A stretch of DNA of 11,565 bases from CAYLZN01 sp964387935 (GTDB taxonomy: Bacteria > Acidobacteriota > Vicinamibacteria > Vicinamibacterales > JAFNAJ01). Location: positions 1 through 11,565 of the forward strand of contig CAYLZN010000180.1 in NCBI GenBank assembly GCA_964387935.1, given 5' to 3'. The position numbers were made by a program, and so were the translations under genes. Shown here piece after piece: positions 1-7,098 of the stretch. The notes beneath the pieces are model-generated. The model ran no database searches, was not told the origin of the DNA, and saw nothing but the letters and a program-made list of their open reading frames with translations. Every line of letters begins with the position of its first letter. Position 1 is the stretch's first letter.

Positions 1-69
1 GTCTGCCGCGAGCAGTTCGCTCCCGACGGCGATGATCTCGGCCGTCGTCACGGGCCGCGGCTCGCTCAC
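1..69 (-). CDS. cinA: CinA-family protein, N-terminal fragment (gene runs off the window start)
   Basis: Only the first 23 codons are inside the window. Read from the GTG at 69 they encode a short leader followed by TTAEIIAVGSELLAAD, the typical opening of the MoCF/molybdopterin-binding-like domain of CinA (family pattern: AEIIAVGxELL). CinA-family proteins are linked to competence/DNA damage, and some have nicotinamide-nucleotide amidase or ADP-ribose pyrophosphatase activity; the fragment cannot show which domains follow. The GTG overlaps the pgpA stop by four bases (GTGA, 66-69), which favours this start. A second in-frame GTG at 51 would give a start directly at TTAEI. pgpA-cinA adjacency is common in bacteria, which supports the call despite the short length. 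Confidence 0.75.
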   Translation of the reverse strand, partial: MSEPRPVTTAEIIAVGSELLAAD

Positions 70-560
70 AGCAGCAACCCCGCCGGCCATGCCCACGCCA
101 GGCCCCGCAGCACGAGGTGCGCGTAAACGCCGGCGATCACGTCGTCGGTCATGATGCCAATCCCGCCCGGCAGGCGTTCGCTCTGGGCCGCGGGGAATGG
201 CTTGACGATGTCGAACAGCCTGAACAGGAGGAAGCCCACCAGGAGCCCCGTGTAGCTGACAGGCAGCAGGGCCAGGGTGACCAGCATGCCGACAACCTCG
301 TCGATGACCACGACGCCGGGGTCTGACCTGCCGACCGCCTCCGACACCCGGGTGGCCGCCCAGATGCCCAGTGCAAATAGCATCGGAATCAGCACGACCT
401 CGCCGATCGCACCTCCCGTCCGTCGCGCGATCAGGTGAACGACGAGCCCGGCCGCGGACCCGAACGTTCCGGGGGCGATCGGCGCCCGCCCGACGAAGGC
501 CACGCTGGCAATCCACCAGGCCAGCGTGCGGCGCCTCGTGCGTCCGCCGTCGCCGTTCAT
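66..560 (-). CDS. pgpA: Phosphatidylglycerophosphatase A
   Basis: Predicted integral inner-membrane phosphatase that dephosphorylates phosphatidylglycerophosphate to phosphatidylglycerol. At 164 residues it has the usual family length. The conserved PgpA motifs are all present: PIAPGTFGS (27-35), VIDEVVG (85-91, acidic pair D87/E88), FRLFDIVKPFP (113-123) and GGIGIMTDDVIAG (132-144, D139/D140). Hydrophobic stretches lie near 15-45, 54-72, 89-112 and 141-163. The ATG at 560 overlaps the stop of the upstream RDD gene (ATGA, 557-560), and the gene's own stop overlaps the cinA start, so it is probably translationally coupled on both sides. Nothing in the sequence suggests a defective enzyme. Confidence 0.95.
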   Translation of the reverse strand: MNGDGGRTRRRTLAWWIASVAFVGRAPIAPGTFGSAAGLVVHLIARRTGGAIGEVVLIPMLFALGIWAATRVSEAVGRSDPGVVVIDEVVGMLVTLALLPVSYTGLLVGFLLFRLFDIVKPFPAAQSERLPGGIGIMTDDVIAGVYAHLVLRGLAWAWPAGLLL

Positions 561-1471
561 CCCGGCACCACTCTGGTACCGGAGAGCCGGTCGTGGAGCG
601 CCCGACGGTCGGTGCCGGTGAACGCCGTGACGTAGCCGAGGCCGAGGGTGGCGGCGGTCGCCAGCATGGCGGCCGTGCGAAGCACGGCAGTGGCGAGCGG
701 AACGCGGACCGTCGAGTCCGCGACCACGCGAACGCCGCTGATCATCTTGCCGATGGTTTGACCGGACGCGACGGTGAACCCCACGAAGTATCCGCCGTTC
801 AGAATCGCGAAGAACCCGAGCAGGGGCGCCAGCGGCAGCGCGCCGAGGCGCGCCAGGTCCAGGCCCGTCAGGCGCAGGGTGAAATCGATGACGGCGGCGT
901 CAATCGCTCCGAGAAGCGCGGCATCGATGCCTGCCGCAAGCAGGCGTCGTCCGGTCGTGTCGCCGGCCGGAATCGCGCGGGTCGCGAGGGGCGTGGCCGC
1001 CGACGTGTCGGTCGCAGCTTCGTGGGGCCGGGCGGGCGGACGCGGCTTCTGGCCGCGTTCGGTGCTCAGGGGCGTCGCGCGGGGCCGTGGAGTGTCGGTC
1101 GTGGCGGACCGGCGCACGGCCAGCGGGGTGCGGGGCACGCCCGGCGTGCGGAGCAGCGGTGTGTCGTCCACCCCGGCCACGGGCTCGTCGAACAGGGGCA
1201 GGTCGCCCGTCGTATCCGCGCCGCCGGTTCCGTGGGCTGAGGATCGGCGGGGGCGCTCGGCCGCTGGCCTGGACGGCGGCTCTTCAGGCAACTCCGCGGG
1301 AGCGGGCGAGGAGGCGAGCGGGTAGTCCGCCCCCGCCGACACCTGGGCGTTGACGTCGCGCAGCGGGAGCTCTCCGACCCCGCTGGCGCCCGTCAGCGTG
1401 AGGTCGTACCCGCAGTTCCGACAGCGATCAGCCCCGTCGAAGCTGATGTAGTTGCACTTGGGACACTTCAT
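557..1471 (-). CDS. Zinc-ribbon RDD-family membrane protein
   Basis: A 304-residue protein with three parts. Residues 1-25 form a four-cysteine zinc ribbon (C3, C6, C17, C20). Residues about 26-170 are a Pro/Arg/Thr/Ala-rich, probably disordered linker. Residues 171-304 are an RDD-type membrane domain: R175/R176 and D183 in helix 1, a hydrophobic helix at about 212-234, GQTIGKMISGVRVV (237-250), and a third hydrophobic stretch at about 259-285 ending in RRALHDRLSGTRVV (289-302). RDD proteins are often proposed to be transporters or membrane accessory proteins; no specific substrate can be assigned here. Both ends are four-base ATGA overlaps (1468-1471 with the TPR gene, 557-560 with pgpA). 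The zinc ribbon presumably faces the cytoplasm. Family assignment is firm; function is unknown. Confidence 0.85.
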   Translation of the reverse strand: MKCPKCNYISFDGADRCRNCGYDLTLTGASGVGELPLRDVNAQVSAGADYPLASSPAPAELPEEPPSRPAAERPRRSSAHGTGGADTTGDLPLFDEPVAGVDDTPLLRTPGVPRTPLAVRRSATTDTPRPRATPLSTERGQKPRPPARPHEAATDTSAATPLATRAIPAGDTTGRRLLAAGIDAALLGAIDAAVIDFTLRLTGLDLARLGALPLAPLLGFFAILNGGYFVGFTVASGQTIGKMISGVRVVADSTVRVPLATAVLRTAAMLATAATLGLGYVTAFTGTDRRALHDRLSGTRVVPG

Positions 1472-2298
1472 CGGGGGCCCCGCGCACTGGGTGCGGACTC
1501 CGCCGTCGGGAGACGAACGTTGGCCGTGGCGAGCAGCGCGCGCTGGATCTCGGCGCGGACCTCGTCGGCCTCGCGTCGGCGCGCGTCACCCAGGGGAATC
1601 GTGTCCAGTTCGGCCAGGGCCTCGTGCAGGTGGCCTCGCGCGAAGAGCGCGCGTGCGCGTCGGATCGCCAGGTCGCCGAGGGACGGTTGCGCAATCGTGA
1701 GGGCGGGACGCGACGCGGGCACCGCGGTCGCGGCCCGTCGCCCGCTGCGGCCCCAGGTGTCGAAGCCCTGCCAGCGCAGCGCGAACAACCCGGCAACGAC
1801 CAACAGGACGGCTGCCGCGACGCCCAGAATCCAGGGTGCCATGCGGCGGCGCGGCGGTGGGGCGACCGCCGGGTCTGGCGACGGCGGCACCAGCGCGGGC
1901 ACCGGCCGTCCGGGCAGGAGCTCGACCGCCAGACGTTGCAGACGATCGAGCGCGACCTGCGCGGCCTCCACGGCGCCTCCCCGCTCGACGGCCGACCCAA
2001 GCAGGAGGCGTGCGCGTTCGGTGTCTCCGGCATCGAGCGCCGCGAGGCCGCGGTGCAGCAGTTCGTCGGTTTCGCGCTGGCGCTCGGCCTGCACGGCGCG
2101 GGCCCTGTCGATGTAGGCGCGGGCGCGCGCATGCGACCGGTCGAGAAACAGCACCCGGGTCCAGGCGTGGATGGCCTGGTCGTAGTCGCCCGCGAAGTAC
2201 AGGTCCAGGCCCGTGACGAGCAGTGACTCGATGGTCTGCTCGCGCCTCTCGCCGCCAGGGTCGATCGGGGAGGCTGGTTGTCTGGTCTGATCGGCCAT
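1468..2298 (-). CDS. Membrane-anchored TPR-like protein of unknown function
   Basis: A 276-residue protein from the ATG at 2298. Residues 20-125 are helical with TPR-like pairs (IESLLVTGLDLYFAGDYDQAIHAWTRVLFLD, then a second unit around TDELLHRGLAALDAGDTERARLLL). A Pro-rich spacer (131-150) precedes one transmembrane segment (about 153-175). Residues 205-260 form another TPR-like helical pair (AIRRARALFARGHLHEALAELDTIP). This gives a single-pass topology with helical repeats on both sides, so a scaffold or protein-contact role is likely but inferred. An upstream in-frame TTG at 2343 overlaps the response-regulator stop (TTGA, 2340-2343) and would add 15 residues. I prefer the ATG because the extra codons are less GC-rich at third positions and a weak GGCGG lies seven bases before the ATG. 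The stop overlaps the RDD start (ATGA). Confidence 0.75.
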   Translation of the reverse strand: MADQTRQPASPIDPGGERREQTIESLLVTGLDLYFAGDYDQAIHAWTRVLFLDRSHARARAYIDRARAVQAERQRETDELLHRGLAALDAGDTERARLLLGSAVERGGAVEAAQVALDRLQRLAVELLPGRPVPALVPPSPDPAVAPPPRRRMAPWILGVAAAVLLVVAGLFALRWQGFDTWGRSGRRAATAVPASRPALTIAQPSLGDLAIRRARALFARGHLHEALAELDTIPLGDARRREADEVRAEIQRALLATANVRLPTAESAPSARGPR

Positions 2299-2339
2299 CG
2301 AGAAACCGCCGGCATTATCCCGAGGCTCCGCGGTTGTCG

Positions 2340-3740
2340 TCAACGCGGGGAGTCCCGGCCCTCGTCCTCGCTGTCGCCTCGCCGCTGCGGCAGCAGGCCG
2401 AAGCTCTTCATCTTGCGGTACAGGTTGCTGCGTTCGACGCCCAGCACCTCCGCGGTCCGCGACATGTTGCCCTGGTGGGCTGCCCAGGTGCGAAGGATGT
2501 ACTCACGCTCGAATCGCTCACGGGCATCCAGCAGCGGCAGCGTGGGCCCGCTCAGATCGAAGGCGGCCGGAGGCCCCTCGACGGACCCGGGCAGGATGAC
2601 GTGCTCCCTCCGGATCACGTCGCCGGGCACCATGATCATCAGGCGCTCGATCATGTTCCGGAGCTCGCGGACGTTCCCCGGCCACGCGTAGACCTGGAGC
2701 GCCGCCATGGCCTCCGAGTCGATGCGCTTGGGTCGGCGCCCGTACTCCTGTGCCAGCTGCAGCACGAAGTGCTCGGCGAGCGCCGGGATGTCGCCGGCGC
2801 GTTCCCGAAGCGGCGGCACGAACACGGGGATGACGTTGAGCCGGAAGTACAGGTCCTCGCGGAACCGGCCGGCCCGGATCTCGACCGGCAGGTCCTTGTT
2901 GGTGGCCGCGATCACCCGCACGTCGATCCTGATGCTGGTCGTGCCCCCCACGCGATCCACGACCTGCTCCTGGAGGGCGCGCAGCACCTTCGCCTGGGTC
3001 TTCAGGCTCATGTCGGCGATCTCGTCGAGAAACAGGGTGCCGCCGTCGGCGAGCTCGAACTTGCCGCGCCGGTCGGCCACGGCGCCCGTAAACGCCCCGC
3101 GGACGTGGCCGAACAGCTCGCTTTCGATGAGTTCCTCCGGGATCGCGGCGCAGTTCACCTCGACAAACGGCGCCTGGCGTCGCTTGCTGAGCAGGTGGAC
3201 GCTGCGCGCGACGAGTTCCTTGCCGGTGCCGTTCTCGCCGAAGACGAGCACCCGTCCGTTGGTGGGCGCCGCCATGGCAATCTGCTCGCGCAGCTGCCGC
3301 ATGGGCGGGCTCTCCCCGAGCACCACGAGGGGCTTGTCGATGCGCGCACGGAGCGCCTCGTTCTCGGCCTCGAGCTGCCGCTGGCGCAGGGCGTTGCGCA
3401 CGACCAGCACCGTCTTCTCGAGCGACAGCGGCTTTTCGACGAAGTCGAAGGCGCCCATCTTGATCGCCCGCACGGCGGCCTCGATGCTGCCGTGGCCCGA
3501 GATCATCACGACCTCGGCGTCAGTACGTCGCGCGCGGAGCTGCTCGAGCGTGGCGAGGCCATCCATGCCCGGCAGCCACACGTCGAGCACGATCAGGTCG
3601 AACGACTGCCGCCCGACCAGCTCGAGGCAGGCCTCGCCCGTCGGCACCGCCTCCACCGTGTACCCCTCGTCGCGCAGCACGCCCCCGAGGGCCGTCCGCA
3701 CGCCGGCTTCATCATCGACGATGAGGATGGTCGGGGTCAT
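2340..3740 (-). CDS. NtrX/NtrC-type sigma-54-dependent response regulator
   Basis: A 466-residue DNA-binding transcription activator with the full three-domain layout. The receiver (1-120) has the D9/D10 acidic pocket, phosphoacceptor D53 in VLDVWLPGMDG, S81 and K103. The AAA+ domain (about 138-380) has Walker A GENGTGKE (168-175), the sigma-54 contact loop GAFTGA (215-220), Walker B GGTLFLDE (233-240) and the GRFREDLYFRLNV region (291-303). A C-terminal Fis-type helix-turn-helix ends in RTAEVLGVERSNLYRKMKSFG (428-448). The intact GAFTGA loop predicts that it works with RpoN holoenzyme. The start at 3740 overlaps the kinase stop (ATGA, 3737-3740); an ATG six codons upstream is possible but lies inside the kinase gene. 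The preceding kinase is the evident partner. The regulon is unknown, and a specific symbol such as ntrX would need phylogeny. Confidence 0.93.
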   Translation of the reverse strand: MTPTILIVDDEAGVRTALGGVLRDEGYTVEAVPTGEACLELVGRQSFDLIVLDVWLPGMDGLATLEQLRARRTDAEVVMISGHGSIEAAVRAIKMGAFDFVEKPLSLEKTVLVVRNALRQRQLEAENEALRARIDKPLVVLGESPPMRQLREQIAMAAPTNGRVLVFGENGTGKELVARSVHLLSKRRQAPFVEVNCAAIPEELIESELFGHVRGAFTGAVADRRGKFELADGGTLFLDEIADMSLKTQAKVLRALQEQVVDRVGGTTSIRIDVRVIAATNKDLPVEIRAGRFREDLYFRLNVIPVFVPPLRERAGDIPALAEHFVLQLAQEYGRRPKRIDSEAMAALQVYAWPGNVRELRNMIERLMIMVPGDVIRREHVILPGSVEGPPAAFDLSGPTLPLLDARERFEREYILRTWAAHQGNMSRTAEVLGVERSNLYRKMKSFGLLPQRRGDSEDEGRDSPR

Positions 3741-6037
3741 GCGCTCAGGGCCTCGCACGGCAGTTCGATGGTCATCCGCGTGCCCCGCGGCGTGTTCGGC
3801 GCGGCCTCGATGGAACCGCCGTGCTCGACGACGATCCGCCGCACGATGGCCAGGCCCAGGCCGCTGCCGCGCCGCTTGGTCGAATAGTATGGCAGGAACA
3901 GCTTCTGGCGGTCGCCCTCGGGAATCCCGGGCCCGTTGTCGGCCACCACCAGGCGGACGACCCCCATCGACGGCTCGCGCTGCGTTTCGACGGTCACGCA
4001 GCCGTCATCGCCCGGAGGTGCGGCCGTGATGGCCTCGACGGCGTTGTCGACGAGGTTGATGACCACCCGCCGGAACTGCTCGACGTCCACGCGGATCGGC
4101 GGCACGTCAGGACCGAAGCGCCGTTCGAGACGGACGCCGTTGAAGCTCGCGCCGTAGAGTTGCAGCGCCTCCTCGAGCAGGCGGTTGAGATCGGTGGGCA
4201 CGGTGCGCGGCGCAGGCATCCGCGCAAACTGGGAGAACTCGTCCACGAGCCGCTTCAGCGAGTCGACTTCCGTCACGATCGTCGAGGCGCATTCGTCCAC
4301 GAACGCCCGTGTCGGGTCCGGCGCGCTGGTGAAGTGGCGGCGCAGGCGCTCCGCGCTCAACTGGATCGGCGTGAGCGGGTTCTTCACCTCATGGGCCAGC
4401 CGGCGGGCGACGTCCCGCCACGCGGCCACCTTCTGCGCGCGGATGAGCGGCGTGACGTCGTCCAGGACGATGACCGTGCCGCCGGAGGCCTCCTGGCTGT
4501 CGAAGAACGTCACGGCGACCGCGAGGTGCACCTCCTCCCCAGCGATGACGACGGTGACTTCCTGGGCGGCGGGCCTGCCCCGCTGGCGCAGGGTCGCCTG
4601 CACCACCGCATCGACCGGGTCGAGGTCCGCGCGCCCCAGCAGCGTCCGGACCGGCGTACCGGTCTCGACGGCATCGAGGCGCAGCAGACGGCGGGCCGCC
4701 CCATTGACGGTTTCGATCCGATCGGCGGCGTCGAGCGAGATGACGCCGGTGGCGACGCGCTCGAGGACGGTCTCGATGTAGTGCCGGCGCGCCTCGGCTT
4801 CGAGGTTCTTCCGTTCCAGGTCGGCCCGCGAACGCTCGAGTCCTTGCTGGCTGGTCGCCAGCTCGTCGACCATCGTATTGAAGGCCTCGACCAGGGATCC
4901 GAATTCGTCCCGCGTTTCCGGCTCCACGCGGTGGTCGAAGTGCCCGGCCCCGATCTCACGGGCCGCGGTCGCGAGGCGTTGGATCGGGCGGGTAATGCGC
5001 TTGGCGACGTACAGGCCCATCCACGTCGCACTGACCAGAATCAGCAGCGTCACCATCAGGAAGAACGACAGGTACACGCCCTCGAGCGGCCGCTTGAGGA
5101 CGCGCAGTTGCTCGTAGCCCTCGTACGCGTCCACGATGCGGCTCGAGTGCCTGGCGAGCTCGCCGGTCAGGTAGTCACCCGCCACCACCGCACCGACCGG
5201 GAGGCCGGCGGCATCGCGAATCACGGCGGCCGCGCGCAGCAACTGACCGCCGTCGCCGAGGGGTTCGGGCGACGTGGTCTCGAGAGTCCCGCCGATGGCC
5301 TGCATGGCGAGCCGATCCGCAACGGCACGGTTCGGCGACACGCGGGGACCGGCTGACGTCGCGACGTCGACCAGCGATTCGACCGTCGGGGGGTCCGTCC
5401 CGGGCACGACACGGTAGATCTCCACGAGTGCCAGGCGACCTTCGCGAAGGTACCCGGACGCCAGATCCCGGGCCGCACCGACGTTCTGCGGATCGAGGCT
5501 CGCCGGCGTGAGCTGGGCGGCCAGGCGCTCGGCATGCCCGCTGACCTGCGAGCGTCGCTCGCGGTAGTACTCGCTCGCGATCTCGCGAGCCGCCCCGAGC
5601 ACCTCGTCGATGGGCGCGCTGAACCACCGGTTGGCACTGTTGCGCAGCAGCTCGCTGCCGACGAAGAGCACGAGCAGCGCGGGCACGATCGTCATCAGCA
5701 GGAGCGCGGCCACGAGCTTCGACCGGAAGCGCGCGAACGGCAGGCCACGACGGCGCTCGACCACGAGCTTGATGATGTTGCGCGCCAGCACGAACGCCAG
5801 CACGATCACCATCGACACGTCGGCGAGCGACAGCGCCCACAGCACCACTTCGCTGAGGAAGTCCGGGGACAGCTCCGCCGACTGGTTGGCCAGGCTCAGC
5901 ATCGCGATGAGCGCGAGGAGGAGCAGGCCGATCCAGACGAGGATCAGGACGGGGTTGTCGCGGAGGGGCCGCCGGGTGCGCGAGGCCGGGTGCGCGTCCG
6001 CCGGGCCGCCGGCACCGCTGGATCTGGGTGTGCGCAT
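3737..6037 (-). CDS. NtrY-type membrane sensor histidine kinase (HAMP-PAS-HisKA-HATPase)
   Basis: A 766-residue inner-membrane kinase. Hydrophobic segments lie at about 29-50, 63-90, 107-130 and 320-345, leaving a sensor region of about 185 residues (131-318) between the last two, probably extracytoplasmic. A HAMP domain follows (346-400, including ITRPIQRLATAAREIGAGHF), then a PAS-like domain (about 415-530). The dimerisation/H box has H549 within RRLAHEVKNPLTPIQLSAER, and the ATPase domain carries the N box NLVDNAVEAI (661-670), G1 DNGPGI (700-705) and G2 GSGLGLA (724-730). All catalytic motifs are intact. The architecture and H-box wording are those of NtrY, although nitrogen sensing is not shown. 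The stop overlaps the start of the cognate regulator. The gene begins 45 bases after the DUF4390 gene, one of only two junctions in the run without an evident overlap, and no strong ribosome binding site is visible there. Confidence 0.93.
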   Translation of the reverse strand: MRTPRSSGAGGPADAHPASRTRRPLRDNPVLILVWIGLLLLALIAMLSLANQSAELSPDFLSEVVLWALSLADVSMVIVLAFVLARNIIKLVVERRRGLPFARFRSKLVAALLLMTIVPALLVLFVGSELLRNSANRWFSAPIDEVLGAAREIASEYYRERRSQVSGHAERLAAQLTPASLDPQNVGAARDLASGYLREGRLALVEIYRVVPGTDPPTVESLVDVATSAGPRVSPNRAVADRLAMQAIGGTLETTSPEPLGDGGQLLRAAAVIRDAAGLPVGAVVAGDYLTGELARHSSRIVDAYEGYEQLRVLKRPLEGVYLSFFLMVTLLILVSATWMGLYVAKRITRPIQRLATAAREIGAGHFDHRVEPETRDEFGSLVEAFNTMVDELATSQQGLERSRADLERKNLEAEARRHYIETVLERVATGVISLDAADRIETVNGAARRLLRLDAVETGTPVRTLLGRADLDPVDAVVQATLRQRGRPAAQEVTVVIAGEEVHLAVAVTFFDSQEASGGTVIVLDDVTPLIRAQKVAAWRDVARRLAHEVKNPLTPIQLSAERLRRHFTSAPDPTRAFVDECASTIVTEVDSLKRLVDEFSQFARMPAPRTVPTDLNRLLEEALQLYGASFNGVRLERRFGPDVPPIRVDVEQFRRVVINLVDNAVEAITAAPPGDDGCVTVETQREPSMGVVRLVVADNGPGIPEGDRQKLFLPYYSTKRRGSGLGLAIVRRIVVEHGGSIEAAPNTPRGTRMTIELPCEALSA

Positions 6038-6082
6038 GGCCGATCGGGCAGGGGCCGGCGCGCGGGCGGCGGCTGCCGACTG

Positions 6083-6643
6083 CTACCGCAAGAACGTGAA
6101 GGTCGCGCTGCCGAGCACGCCGTCGCCGACCCAGGGCAGCACGAAGAGTTCGTTGTGCGGGCGCATCCGCACCTTCACGCGCACGTAGTACTCCGAGTTG
6201 GGCTCGAGCCGGTCGGTGCGGAAGAGCGGCAGGCGCGAGAACACGGTGATGCCCCGGCGCACCTGCGCTTCGTCCTCCGTCACCCAGGAGCTCTCGACCC
6301 GCCCGTCGCGCGTGATCGACACCTGGTACCGTCGCGTGAGGTTGTCGAACTTGACCGAAGCCGCCACCCGGGCCACATCGATGGTGCGATCGACCCACAG
6401 CGCGGCGCCGCGCCGCAACTCCACGTCGTAGGTGAAGGTCGTCGTCAGCCCGCTCCGGATCGCGGCCTGGACCTGTTCGTTGTAGGCTTCATCGACGTCG
6501 AACGACACGAGGACGTGCCCGTCGCGGGCCACCGGCGTGATGCGGGCGGACTGGGCGAACCCCAGCGCCGGCAGGCACAGCGCCAAGCCGCAGACCAGCG
6601 CGACCAGGCAGCGTCGAGGTGGCCGAAACACGTGAACAGTCAT
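6083..6643 (-). CDS. DUF4390 family secreted protein
   Basis: A 186-residue protein with a clear Sec signal peptide: an Arg-containing n-region (RPPRR), a hydrophobic core at about 12-26, and a likely cleavage after Ala30 in LGFAQS. The mature part is predicted mostly beta, with the DUF4390-like stretches VLVSFDVDEAYNEQVQAAIRSGLTTTFTYDVEL (44-76), a middle segment FDNLTRRYQVSI, and a C-terminal PNSEYYVRVKVRMRP...FVLPW...FTFLR. The family has no established biochemical function, but it is often found directly before an NtrY-like kinase, as here, so a periplasmic role linked to that kinase's sensor domain is a reasonable inference. The ATG at 6643 overlaps the nrdR stop (ATGA, 6640-6643). A longer frame reaching to 7093 lies entirely inside nrdR and is not used. 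Confidence 0.85.
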   Translation of the reverse strand: MTVHVFRPPRRCLVALVCGLALCLPALGFAQSARITPVARDGHVLVSFDVDEAYNEQVQAAIRSGLTTTFTYDVELRRGAALWVDRTIDVARVAASVKFDNLTRRYQVSITRDGRVESSWVTEDEAQVRRGITVFSRLPLFRTDRLEPNSEYYVRVKVRMRPHNELFVLPWVGDGVLGSATFTFLR

Positions 6644-7098
6644 TCGCGAACGTTCAACAGATCCTTGAGCTCGGTCATGAACTCGCCGATGTCCCGGAAG
6701 TGCCGATACACCGAGGCGAATCTGACGTAGGCCACCTTGTCCAGCCGCTTCAACTCGTGCATGACGGCCTCGCCGATCTCGGCCGTCGCCATCTCGCGAT
6801 CGGGCCGTTCCTGGAGCGACCCTTCGATGCGGTCCGCCACGGCCTCGAGGGCTGACACGCTCACTGGCCGCTTCTCGCAGGCCTTCAGCAGCCCGGCGAT
6901 GAGCTTCTGACGCTCGAACCGCTCCCGGCTGCCATCCTTTTTTACCACCATATAGGGGATTTCGTCGATACGCTCGTAGCTCGTGAACCGGCGCCCGCAC
7001 TCCAGACACTCCCGCCGGCGCCGGATCACCTCCCCTTCCCGGCTTTCCCGCGAATCGACGACCTTGTCCCCGAGGTGTCCGCAATATGGACACTTCAC
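6640..7098 (-). CDS. nrdR: Transcriptional repressor NrdR
   Basis: A 152-residue regulator that represses ribonucleotide reductase genes according to ATP/dATP status. The N-terminal zinc ribbon has C3, C6, C31 and C34 (MKCPYCG and ECLECGRRFTSYE). It is followed by the ATP-cone domain (about 49-139), including VVKKDGSRERFERQKL and the conserved KVAYVRFASVYRHF (120-133). Length and motifs match the family closely. The start is GTG at 7098, overlapping the stop of the membrane protein gene upstream (GTGA, 7095-7098); its own stop overlaps the DUF4390 start. No ribonucleotide reductase gene is in the window, so its targets are elsewhere. Confidence 0.97.
   Translation of the reverse strand: MKCPYCGHLGDKVVDSRESREGEVIRRRRECLECGRRFTSYERIDEIPYMVVKKDGSRERFERQKLIAGLLKACEKRPVSVSALEAVADRIEGSLQERPDREMATAEIGEAVMHELKRLDKVAYVRFASVYRHFRDIGEFMTELKDLLNVRE

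Noticed and set aside
2223..6730. Long plus-strand open frames (2223-3887, 3821-5356, 5534-6730) opposite the two-component genes
   Set aside because: They lie antisense to strongly conserved genes, read as low-complexity Arg/His/Asp-rich protein and show no recognisable motif. Such frames are expected in high-GC DNA.
6083..7093. 336-residue version of the DUF4390 gene starting at 7093
   Set aside because: Its first 150 codons lie inside nrdR in another frame and resemble nothing, while the ATG at 6643 gives a proper signal peptide and an ATGA overlap.
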